From NCBI GenBank assembly GCA_963675135.1, contig OY776129.1:74989348-75053347 (forward strand): 64,000 nt of DNA. Reading direction: 5' to 3'. Position numbers and translations under genes: made by a program. Source of the DNA: Galeopsis tetrahit. Lineage: Eukaryota; Streptophyta; Magnoliopsida; Lamiales; Lamiaceae. The notes under the pieces were generated by a model, which worked only from the letters and a program-made list of their open reading frames with translations, had not been told where the DNA came from and did not search any database. This document shows positions 35,068 to 46,900 of the stretch, one piece after another. Numbering within the stretch: the first letter of the stretch is position 1; every line of letters starts with the position of its first letter.

Positions 35068-37644
35068 CTAAGATGATCTTACAGACCATTTAACCAGTAC
35101 AAGAAGCTTGTCTACGTGAAGCAGATGCTTCCGCACACGATAAATGTGCACACTGTACAATATTGCAGCAACCGTTACCAGCACGAACGACAACATTGTC
35201 AATTTCCAGAAATCCTACGCACAAAATGGAAACAACACAACAAATGTTTCATATAAACACCCTTAAAGAAAGAAGTTGAACCATGGGCTAAAGACTAATT
35301 ACCTGTGGGTTTGAGATTAGTATACCCATAATGTAAGTCATCAAGTCGAGCACAGATTGAAGCGAGTTTTGGACACCACCGACGACACAGCGATCAGATT
35401 CAGCAACGTGATCCTGTTCCAAATGTTCACAAACTCATATATAAATCAATTTTACTGATTTGCATTTTGTGTGCATTTTAAAATAGTATTGTTCGTTTCA
35501 TTAAAACATATTAGTTTGTTAGTATTAGTTGTTGAACTATAAAGTGATAGTTATGTTATTTTACATAAAAAAACCAACTCGTAACTAAATTGTTGGTTTG
35601 CTTGCTTGCCTGCATTTGTTGAATGACCGATAAATCAAACATCCAGAGACCTAGGCGGGATGAGGCCACTCCGGCCATTAGCATGTACGCTGAAACGAGT
35701 CCATCCTTGACGAAAGTAGAAGCAACACATAACAAGAGACATGCCCACTGAATATTTACAACAAATGTATCAACATACTAATTAACTAACAACAGTATCA
35801 ATTTTTGTGATGAAAAGTATCATGCACCTGAGACCAAATAGACCAAATGCCTGTTCGGAGAGAAGAGATACGAGATTCCAAGACGGGGAACAGGAATGTT
35901 GCTGCTATCCCGATTGTAGCACTTACTCCACGCGCAATTCCAATAACATATGCAGGTATGCCTTGCCATTCTAGAGTAGCAGTCATCAATGTTCCAAAGC
36001 TGAATCATCCAAAAAAAAGAGTAAGATCAAAGCAATTAATTTCAACATAATCGCGAGAATTTAATATCTATGTTACCTAAGTACGGTAAAAAAGAGCAAC
36101 GCAAGGGCTAATCCGGGGAGGACGACATCTTGCTTAATGTACACTTTCCAAGCAGTGATATAAGGAAGGTCTAGAAACTTGTTGATCATACTCCCTTTTG
36201 AGCTGCTTTCACGAATCAAGGTTTCTTGTTCGTGATGAGTAGATGAGCTACTTTCGTCTATTGAAGATCTTGAAAGCCGTCTCTGGCTTGCTTCTCTTAA
36301 ACTCGGTATCCCATTATACACAGACATTAAAAGCCAATACTGTAAGCAGACGGATACTACATTCCACAGGGCTAAAAAAATGGCAGATGCAGTCAATGAA
36401 ATGAAACTGATAATGAAGCCAGAAACTACAGGTGCAAATAACTTGCAGGTTAGATCAATTCTTCTAATTATTGAGTTCATCTTTGTTAAAACTCCCGGTG
36501 ATTCGCCTTCTGATAACACAACCACCCTGTAAGTTGAATCAACAATTACTACTTTTTTTTCTGTCAAGAAAGTTAATTTAGTCTACAAAAATGTGTTACC
36601 ATTCTCTTTCAATCAAGATGGTTCCAGCCAGAGTGGAAAGCATTGCGACAGCTCCGGAAATATTAATTAGTACGATAAGAGAAACGAACACAGCGTAATT
36701 TGAAGAAGGCATAGAGTCTATGTATGTAAGTATTGCAATTACTGCACCTCCAGCCACCATAAATGACAGATTTTGGCTCAATAGCCAGAGTCGGAGAACC
36801 TGTACATATTGGATCAAATAAAAAGTCGAAAAACATGATTGAAAGAGTATCAATTCAAATGTAACACACAAAATATAGAAGATGAAAAAGCCTATAAGAG
36901 TAGTACAATCAGCAAACAAAGTTTCTCATATTACTGTCATTACAGGTCAATATGTCATCATCTGAGATATGAGTGACGACGAAAACCTGAGTGTACGAAC
37001 ACTTATCGACCCAATGTCCGATTAAAGGACCGAGTAGTGCAGTAGAGGCAGATTCCACCACACCATAAGTTGCAGCAAGAAGTAGAGAATCTGGCCACAC
37101 ATTTATCATGTATAAACCCACAGAGAATTCCCACATCCTGTCATTCACAACACAAAATTGTTTAGCAATTTCATTCCATTAATTTAATAGCAGCCAAACC
37201 AAACATGGAGCATGTAGTAGTAAGTAATTAGGACAAACAAAATGAATATAAGGTTTAATTTCAAAGTTCATAATAATGGCTTTGTCACTTGTTGCAATTT
37301 ATTTATTTTGACCACAATTTACAAATTATTCAAACCCCTACATAATAATTTCGATTACATACAACACAGAGACTGAAATTTCAACAAAATGAACAAGAAA
37401 ACAAGAGATATTAACAAGAATCAAGAAAATGGAAAAACCTGGCACCCCATCTGGCTAAAAAGTGACCAATATATAGATTTAAGAGTAATGAAGAAGAGAA
37501 TGAATGTGTTTGTACTTCTTGATGAATCAATGCCTCATCCATTCTACTTTCTGTATCTTCCTCCTCTTCTTCTTCATCATCTTTAATTATAGGCCCATCT
37601 TTTTTTATTTTAATCATCCCTGACCGAGGCAGTTGCATGTCCAT
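35068..37644 (-). CDS. IREG-like (FPN): Ferroportin/IREG-type metal exporter, solute carrier family 40
   Basis: Eight exons (37439-37644, 36987-37137, 36600-36799, 36077-36526, 35828-35999, 35610-35747, 35303-35413, 35068-35214) give 524 residues. The start is the ATG of MDMQLPRSG; codons further upstream are open but contain no ATG. After an acidic N-terminal tail (KDDEEEEEEDTESR) the conserved ferroportin sequence begins: YIGHFLARWGARMWEFSVGL, then NISGAVAMLSTLAGTILIER, SEGESPGVLTKMNSIIRRID, FGTLMTATLEWQGIPAYVIG, GLWMFDLSVIQQMQ and SDRCVVGGVQNSLQS. About ten to twelve transmembrane helices are expected, with a hydrophilic Ser-rich loop in the middle (RRLSRSSIDESSSSTHHEQE). Plant members export Fe, Co or Ni: IREG1 at the plasma membrane in the stele, IREG2 at the vacuole; I cannot decide between them. 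The intron between exons 6 and 7 starts with GC, not GT. Confidence 0.93.
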
Positions 37645-40483
37645 TTTTTTTTTGTTTTTTAAATCACTGTTTTTTGCTAATTTTTTATTTACTGACAGTG
37701 ATGGTCGCTGCAACGAAAACAAGATTTAACTCCTGTTTTTGAAGGTTTTTGTGGGGTCGGCTGTTTCTAACTCTTCATAATAAATTCGAAGTAGGTGGGT
37801 TGTAGGGTTCACAATTACTACTTTCTCATACCATGATCCAATCTCATTACATTTGTTTGGGTCGGGTTACATACACCTGGCCCACAAAAATATTCATTTA
37901 AAATATATTTCATATAATATATTATATATTTAAATCATTTTAAAAAATAAAGTCTAAATAAAAAATTCAAGAAAGAGAATGGATAATTTTATATCTTTTA
38001 AAATCAATAAATTAAATAACATATTTACTAATTTATTAGTATAATTTAATAATTCAACATTAATTATGATGATAACATTACTCATCATACAAAATTAAGG
38101 AGACGACGACACATCAGCAAAATTAAGGAGAAGACGACACGTCAATAAAAAAGAAAAAAACTCTAGTATATAGTGGAATTCATTTTACAATTGTTTGCAC
38201 GTATACAATTGAACCCGTCCGATCAAAATAAGCCAACTCGCCTCCGGTTGCCGGTCATTGGACCAATGCTTTTAAGATCTAAAGTAATTTCATACTACTG
38301 GGCTATAATTTGCTACTGTGAATAATATTTCTCCTTATTAATTGAAAAATACAATTAAACATCTATAAGTATATATTCATGCAAATTAAAATGAGATCAG
38401 GATTTGCATGTAGCACCACTGTCTAAAGTCAAATGATTGCTTATTAAATTAAGTGTTGTCAAATACGTAAAAGGCAGGAAGGGGTCAACTATTCCTCCAT
38501 TTTTTATTCCATAAATATAATATTATTCTGAATTTTTTTAGTGCATTTCTTTAGCTGACCCCACATTTAGACATTAAACAGTAAAATGGAACACAAAAAT
38601 AGCACCTCATCACTTTTCCATGGCCTCCAAAATCAACGAGTCAAATGACTAACTTGCGCTGTCCTGAAATCAAATCTAAAAAATCTTGCTTTCTTCAACT
38701 TGAATTTTTGAATCTAGTTATAAAATTCATTATTATAAATACATAATACTATAAATAATATCTTAAATTATCTATAAGTATCAATAGTTTAATTTTTTTT
38801 TTTTTTTTTTTGAAAATATCAATAGTTTAAATTGAAAACAGTGTTTCTGGTACATTTCTTTAGCTGATATAAATTCTATAATAATTAACCAACATATACA
38901 AGTATATATTAAAGTTTTATTTAACAATCACATAATTATACTGTTTCATCAGGATCAAAGAGCATTATATTTGCATTTTTTTTAAGATTAAAGGGCTAAA
39001 ATTGTGCAACAAAAATGTTTCTTCGTCAACTATATGTTTGTCCAGAAAAGCATTCTACATTGATCTTCTCCAAGGACAGAAACTTGTAATAAGGGTTCTG
39101 TTACAGATCATTGTAATATCTTTATCGTTGAATCTGGGTTCTTGACAAGTAGATTCAACTCAGGTAATATGTAAATAGTAAACGGACCTGCAAAACATGC
39201 ACAGTTGCCGACTGTCAACGCTAAAATCATTATAGAAAGAACACATAAAGATGAGATTGAAAAAACAGTAGTCTATCAAATATATACATAATGCCATTGA
39301 AGAAAGAATAAGGGATGAAACTATGATTTGTGATATAAATATAGTCATCAGTGTCCATGGTTAAAAAGGCTAACTCTTCGAGCAAAGCTTGCTCTCCACA
39401 CTTATATTTCATACTCGACTAGAAAATAATGGCCTCAAGATACCATAAAAATGCAGAATCACATGTATCTATTCTGCAAGTTAAACCAACAGCTGGTTCT
39501 TACAAAAACACGAGTTACTGATAGGAGTATCAGGAGTCACACTCGAAGGTGGATACATTTCCACTTTTCTGCATTTGAAAGAGAATAAGAAAGTGGTTCT
39601 CTTCGACTTTCCCTTAATCTACTGTAACTCCTTAAAATGTTGAAGGCATCATAGTTGCCAATAAACCTCTTTTCTCCTTTCCCTCTCCACTTAAGGAGAT
39701 AATAAAAGCCAAAAATGACACAACTATCTTCTATTCTAGCGCCTTCATTTTTTAAAATATACTAGTATTAGATATCTTTGAAGAAGGATGGTATTACTTA
39801 ATTGATCTTCGAGGAAAAACAGGGCATTTGTACACCAGTACAGAATGATATCAATGTTAGTGAGCTTTATTCATTCAACTTTGATGGGAATAGCACGGAA
39901 GGTCTACATAGCCTATGTGGCTACAATTATAAGGGAATTGTGGTTTGTAGCATGTTTTGAAGTTATGAAGAGGGGCTCAACAAAATGGATGAAGCAGGAG
40001 AACGTGTTTATTTATTGACCTAATTTCTGGTGGCCTCAGGAGAACGTGTTTATTTATTGACCTAATTTCTGGTGGCCTAATGAATTAAGAATGAAAAGGT
40101 TTGACGAGTTACATGTTCTCTACTCTTTCATTCAAGAAAGGGTTCCGAGAATAACCCTTACGTCTTGTAGGTGCACGATTTGCCCCCACCCGCTGAACTC
40201 TAGGAAATTGAACTTCTTAACAAGAGCTAACAAGGTCAAAGACACTGGCCTGAAAGTACATTTTCAACGAGACGACAAAATGGTCTATATTCACCAAAAG
40301 AATAACCAGACATCCACAGAATAAGGGTGAAATCATCAATGCTTATCCTATTGATTCCGGAATCTGAATCTAGTATGTTCGGATTATTCAAGAATTAAAT
40401 GATACACACATCACCAAAGTGAATTAACTTCAGTTTAACAAAGTAAAAAGTGAACTACCTTCTATTTGAACAACAGAAAACAA
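37645..40483. other. AT-rich intergenic region, no supported gene
   Basis: The first part is the promoter side of the ferroportin gene. A 43-bp unit beginning CAGGAGAACGTGTTTATTTA occurs twice in tandem near 39988-40079. The open frames at 39160-39412 and 40091-40324 show no known domain and no neighbouring exons, so I do not call them genes. Confidence 0.5.
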
Positions 40484-41089
40484 TCAAGGATCCCCGTTTA
40501 TATCATCCGAATCAGAATCACTCGCATTGTAACCTAAAAGAGCCACAAGTTCCATATCATCAGACACTAAATTTAATCAACCAAAGCTTAAAATGATATG
40601 AGACACACAAACAAATAAAGGATTGAGAAATCACCAGGACGTTTATTTACAACTTTCCATACAGAGGACCTCATTCTTGAAGCCTTTGTCATCCAAAATT
40701 TGCCCTAAATTGCCAACGCACATGAATTTTAGAAACAATAAATCATACCCCAAACACAAAATCTTAAAAATGGAAGAAAACAGAAAATTAAATTAGACCT
40801 TAGTAGCGTCCTTGGGAGTACCATAGCCACAGTTATACATCTGCGCTAGAAGCAGTTGCATATTGACGTCGCTGGCTTTTGCCTCTTTGAGCGTGTCTTG
40901 AAACCACCGCTCCGTGCAATCGGAGATAACCTCCGACAGCGGCCATCGCCGCTGCTCGACCGTATCGCCGTCTGCATCCGCCTTAGTCGCCGTCTTCTTC
41001 CGCTTCGCTTTGTTACTGTTGTCGTCGTCGTTGCTCCTCAGTTCCTGCCGGCTAGTGGACACCTGTGACGATGATTTTCCTTTTCCCAT
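40484..41089 (-). CDS. Small uncharacterised plant protein with one Sel1-like repeat
   Basis: Three exons (40799-41089, 40635-40704, 40484-40533) join in frame to 136 residues. The N-terminal 45 residues are basic, Ser/Asp-rich and probably disordered, with a nuclear-localisation-like KAKRKK. Then comes WPLSEVISDCTERWFQDTLK, followed by a helical stretch LLLAQMYNCGYGTPKDATKG and KFWMTKASRMRSSVWKVVNK that fits a single Sel1/TPR-like repeat (LAxMYxxGxGxPxDxxKxxxWxxKA). The end YNASDSDSDDINGDP is acidic and could be a CK2 target. I recognise this as a widespread small plant protein, but no function is known to me. Splice sites are all GT-AG. Confidence 0.75.
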
Positions 41090-43912
41090 ATATATAATCT
41101 AGAAAATTTCCTAATTATTTACAAGTATTTAGGAGGGGATGTGATTTTTCACTGAAAATTGGGGAGATTTTGGGAGGATTTCTGAAATGGAATATGAAGC
41201 ATATTGCCATTCCAGTACAGTATCTGCTGTCAGTTGGGAGTGGTGCGACGTCTACCGAGGGTTATTATGACGTGACGAGCATTTCATTGACTTCTTTTTA
41301 AGAAAGTCAAGAATCTGCTTTATGGACAGAATCTAGGCCGGAAAGGGTATGGCTATCTGCACCTCCAATTTGTTAAGGACACTCCCCCTTTAATTTATTA
41401 ATGGAATACCACTACTAACTACACTTTCCTTTCAACGTTTAATTGGTTCGAAAACAGTAACCGACGGTTTGCTGATTCAGTTTCGGTTGCAAATTTTGGC
41501 AAATCGTAACCGACAATTTTTTACGGTTGTGCATGTCTAAAAGAAGTAAGAAGTTAATTTTTCCAAATAAAAATATGTTCAATTAATAATGAAAAATACA
41601 TCAATATGTTTCTTTTTTTTTTATAAATGTTTAAATAATATATAATAAGACGAAGAGAGTAACATTTTTCTTTTTATACAGTATGATTCGTATGAACTAA
41701 TAATTTTCATGCTCTCTCTCTCTCTTTTTTTTGTCCAATGATCCAATAAAATTGAATCAAAATTGCACAAGGGTTATGATGAAATTGATTTGCATATTTT
41801 TTTGCCAATGATATGGATTGGAGCTACAATATCTTGCTTTCGGCAAGTGATTAGTGTGAAAATTGCTTGAAATTCATGTATTTAATTTGCATAATTTTAT
41901 AGGATTTCTTGCATTATTTACACTAAATTGACTAATTGCACTTGAAATGAGAAAGGTACGTGTTTTGCTATTTTTGTAGGTTAATTGAGGATTTTTTAAG
42001 CAAAACACGTCTCAGTTATTTTGTGAGGTCAATTGAAGAAGTGAGACGAGAATAGAGTCGAAAGAAGAGAAGATTGAAAGTTGAAATTAATTTGAGTTCG
42101 TCAATTAATTGATTTGGCCCATTTAATTAAATTAGTTGAGCTCAAGTGGTGGGCCCATGTGATTAATTTTTGGTTAGCCGTGAGAGGCAAATGTTGGAGA
42201 GCAGAAAGAAATCAAATGGGCCAAATCAATTTTAATATCCATGGCCCATATTGAATTTATTGTCAGCTGATTCATGGCCCAAGGCCATTTACATTACTCC
42301 AATTCCAGCAGAGACAATGCGGAGGGAAGAAAGACAATTGAATTCCTAAGCCCATTTCACCTATTCAATTAAACCAGGCCCAAATCCATTTTAATTAAGG
42401 AGAGGCAGCAACCAATTCGGGAAAAAAAAACAGCAGTAGAGAAATTGGGCGAAAAGAGGGGCTCTTCCATTGGAGGAGAAATCTTTCTCCTCCCCCACCG
42501 ATCCACTCAATAGATTAGTTTAATTTGTTCTTCCATTTCATAGATAGATTTCAATTTAGTATTTCATTTTATTGTTTGAGAGATTGAAGCATTTGAAGAC
42601 CTAAGGTGATATTTTTCCATTATAGCAAATTTAATTTAGTAAATTCAATTTCATTCATGTTTTGTAGTTTAAATCACATGAGTTTTATTCTAGTTGTTAA
42701 TTTAGATATGGGGTAATTAATTGCTTAATTAACCTATATGTCTTGATTTTAATTGTTTCTAGTATTGTGTTTTGCATGATTCAATTGATTAATTCACCCT
42801 ATTAGCTAGCATTGTTGATTTTGTCGACTTCAACGACCGTATTGGGTTGCATGATTAATAGTGTGTGTGTGAGCTTGAATTAATCGATTAGAATTAACAT
42901 AGTAATTAGCTACACCGACCGGGGGTTGATTGCTTAGATCGACGACATTAGACACTAGTCGATTAGAGGTCGTCTATTAGATTAGTGAAAGGGCGTCTCA
43001 TAAACATTAGTAACCGTGTTGAACGTGTTTATGAGACACTATCTTAGGAGCTTATGTATTAATTAGATCCTATAATTGCTAATTAATGCACGTGTTCACC
43101 TAAGCCTTACAAGGGATTGGTCTACACATATATGTGATAGCCTTTAGCATAATTCAAGACATTAGGCTTAATTATTGTGATTAGTTCGTTAATTCATTAG
43201 TGATCCCACATAAGGAAAACACCCGAAGCAATTCTTCCACTTGCACTTTCATTTTTTTGAGAGTTAGTTTAGTTGCTTGCTTATTGTTTATTTTTCTTAT
43301 TGGTATTTGTTTTATTCTCTCGTTTAGCTTCTATAACACTGTTTTGACTTATAGTTTTGGGGCTCCACGCTCTCCTAATTAGATCCTTGGAACGAATATC
43401 TACTTGGTATACTTATCATACTACTATCGAACCCATACGCTTGTGGGGATCGTATAGTTGTTTAAAAAGTGCAAAAATACGAACCAAGTCAGCAAGTCCT
43501 CTTCAGTCAACTAGTAAAAATCCATTAGAAATGGGGTTAATTGGAACAAACTTTTATGGTGGTGGTGGTATATAGATACAAGTATCTGATGGAAAATGTG
43601 GGTCTATTTAGTTACAACAAACTATTTTCTTTATAATACTACTAAAAAATAGTAAAACGTTGCAAGTATACACCAAGAACAAAGTTGAACATGATATGCT
43701 TCTATAATTATATTTCTTTATATCTAGCTACAATATATACCCTCAAACATTTACAAAGAAATTTTAAGAATCTTGTACATGCTTTGTTTAACAGATATCC
43801 AACATGTACATGTATAGTCCACATGCTACTTTCAACTGTAAAAAAACTGTATAATTGGTCACTTGAGATGGAACCAGAAGGCCGATGACTGTACCTTAAT
43901 CGATACTTCTTA
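41090..43912. other. Intergenic region with probable retrotransposon-derived sequence
   Basis: Near 41360-41440 there is a fragment related to the inverted-repeat element at 27596. At 41445-41545 lies a fragment related to the repeat at 454-790. From about 41760 to 43470 the DNA looks like an LTR or leader of a plant LTR retrotransposon: it ends with GGGGCTCCACGCTCTCCTAA and ACCCATACGCTTGTGGGGAT, a type of sequence often seen near LTR ends. I could not find a target duplication or coding region, so a solo LTR is only a guess. No gene is supported. Confidence 0.35.
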
Positions 43913-46900
43913 CTAGTCGCTCCAACTATCACTATCATCCTCATCACTGCCAGCAAAAGCCTGTAATGCTCACCACACTCATTAATAAATTCGACATAAG
44001 AAAACAGACATGGAAGTTCTGAGAGTGGAAGAAACAGACCTGGCGAATTGAATTTGCTTTTTCCAAAATCGCGGCAACTTGAAGATTGGTGTTAGGACCC
44101 CGAATTCTAGGCCTCGAAGCCGCTGCAGGTCTTAGGTTGAAGGACTAGGCAAATGAAGATTACATGGAGTTATATGTATATTCTGACATTTAAAACAAAA
44201 TTTATTGCATGGTAAGAGCACTCTTACCTTGGTCCTTATTTGATCCAAGAAAGAATCTCTTTCATCAACCTTGTGTATTTCGGGAAGAACTCGTTCTGTA
44301 ACTTTCCTTAGCTGTAGAATGAGTTATAGATTGTTGATAATGGTACCATGAGACACTAATGAATTGTATCAATGTGAGAAAACAGATGATACTTACTTTG
44401 CTTTTATTGAGAACAGCAACATCTTCGATAAGAGGATTGCGAGGCCACTGCAGTTTCACTTTCCGGTTCCCATTTTTGGCTCCATCTTCCTCAGCTGCTG
44501 ACGTGGATACACCCTTTGAAATTGGAATAAAGAATTGCTGTTTCTCGTTTTCGACCTTTGTCTGATGCAAAGTGCTGGCTTCCAAATTAGAAGAGCTATT
44601 CTCAACATTCTCTTCTTTTGATGCAGTCTCAGGGTAAATTTCAGTTAGAGTGTGATTTATCTTCTCTCCAACTTCTTCAAGTGAAGAATTAATGACATCG
44701 GGGGATGCAGTTGGTGCGGATTCAGTTGCTCGTTTTTGCTCTTCTTTTGATGCAGTCTCTCCCTCTATAGAAGACAAGGTATGTTGAAGCTTTCCCGTCA
44801 TCCACTCAACTGGAGGGAGAGGCGGTAAGTCGGGCAGATTCATCTGATTGGTTTCAGCGAAAGGAGTATTTGGAGGGAAAACAGCATGATCTAGCATTGT
44901 CAGGTTATTTATAGGCAACAAATGTGACAACTCTGAACTTGTATCACCATGATGCACTAACTCTTGATCGATTTGGCTAAGTGGTAATCCAACCTTTTCT
45001 GGTGCTATTGATTCTTCATGGTCGAGGGCATGATTTTCGAGACCACTTTGGTTAAACAATTCCTGTTCTTTATCAACACCACATTGCTCCATTTTCGGAC
45101 TGTGATCATCTTCTAAAACAAGATCTGAATTGGGAAAGATGCCTGATAATTCTGATTTGGGATGATCATCATTGATAGAGTTGCAGAAATCTGTTTCAAA
45201 ACCTGATGCAGGTGCTTCTGTTGGGCTCACTTTTTCAACAATATCTGATTCTCCATGACGTTCTGATGGACAGTTGTCATCATTCTCGAGACCATCTGTG
45301 CCTGAATCCTCAAAGAAATTATCATGCTCTTCTACTGACTTACTGAGACTCTTATTATCAAAAATTTCAGGCACATCAGTGGGAATGGATTTATCAGCAT
45401 CACAATTATTCACTGGTATCAGGTCAGCAGAGATTCCATCCATTTCTACAGTGTCTTCTGCTGTTCCTTTAGGCTCTTCAAGATCTTCTGGAATGCAACA
45501 GGAACTTTCTGTAGCTTCTGAATCATTGGAGAAAACATAATGTGTTAGTCCTATGCCCTGCGACCCTACAACTTCAGAAAGTTCGAGAGTTTCAAGTGCA
45601 AGTGTTTCCTTCTTCGTTGGCTCTTCAGGAATCACATCTCCTGCATGAGCATCAAGACCTTCTGTTGGCCTATCCGAAGACTTTGCTAGGTCTGACAATT
45701 CTGAGTTACTCTGATCGTCGATGTAGCTATTAGAGTGATTATTTTCAACATTTGAGTCAGTAGAACCATATGAGGAGCCTTCCATGATAGAAGGAAAGTG
45801 ACTTGGAGAATCAGTAGAACCATTTGAATCCTCATCATATAACTCATCAATAAGATTATCTTCTTTGGAAACTTCTGACTCAATATCGTGTCCATTATGT
45901 GCTGTATCAGGATAATCAGAAGAGTTTTCAGGCACCTTTGGAACCTCATTTTCCAATTTATCCAGGATTTGGTTTTTGGAAGAAATAGTCTCAGGAGTAA
46001 CAATTGTGGAAAGATCATTAAGCACACTTAATGTGGAAGCTGAATGCTTCCCATCGAGTGCATCCTCATGCAGCGAATACAAAGATGCATTCAGCGAACT
46101 ATCTGAGGTATGATAGTAAATCTCAGGTTCAGTAGATAGGCAAGGTGGGCTCTCATCGTTTGGCTTATCCTCCAGATATTCTCCATCCGAGGATCCTGAT
46201 GAATCATCTCTTGACCGTGACTCAGAATCACAGAGACTGGGAGAACATGGAGGATCTAAAGCCAGTTTTGCCTTTTCTTCTTTGTCATTTATGGTAAAGA
46301 CCATTTCATCCGACTCAGGTGCCTTTAACGTATATTCTCTCACAACATCTTCTAAAACAGATTGTGATATAGCAGGTCTTGATCCATTACTGCATAAACT
46401 AGACGTCGACTGCTCAAGCTCAGAACTCTGGTGGTTGACTGCATCAGTCACAGTGCATGTATTATCTGGGACCACGGGTCTTGATTGGTGATCCACTTGA
46501 AAATCTTCATTAGCAACCATCTCATTTACATGGACATCAATATATTGAAATCCTTCAGCAGAGTTTTTTTCTGTTTGTGTTTTTTCCGCTGAAGTGGTTG
46601 GAGAATCAGAAGAAAAACTAGACATTTGTTTTGCGGATGAATAGTTCCCCTCATCAGCAGGTTGAGAATCAGTTGACCTGGTGCGAAGATGTTCTTCGTC
46701 TGCATCCGAAAACAGTGATTCACTTTTTATAATTGAGGAGGTGAGATCACTCTTCACTTTTGATTCAGAGTCTCCATCCATTTCTGACTCTATTGATGAG
46801 GGTGCATCAACATAATTGTCTATCTCACTGGCAATATCATCAGATTGATAACCAGTTAAGCTGTCTTCTTCATGGCTTTGTGCATCTACAGCTACAACCT

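Noticed and set aside
37645..37722. Upstream extension of the ferroportin frame (LFSLQRPSLSVNKK...)
   Set aside because: It is open but has no ATG; the first ATG is at 37644, so the extension is probably 5' UTR.
40091..40324. 77-codon frame on the plus strand
   Set aside because: No known motif and it overlaps a stretch of recently duplicated intergenic DNA.
44359..46723. Several open frames of 63-113 codons inside the big SCAR exon on either strand
   Set aside because: The minus-strand SCAR frame is continuous there and recognisable; the others are shadows.
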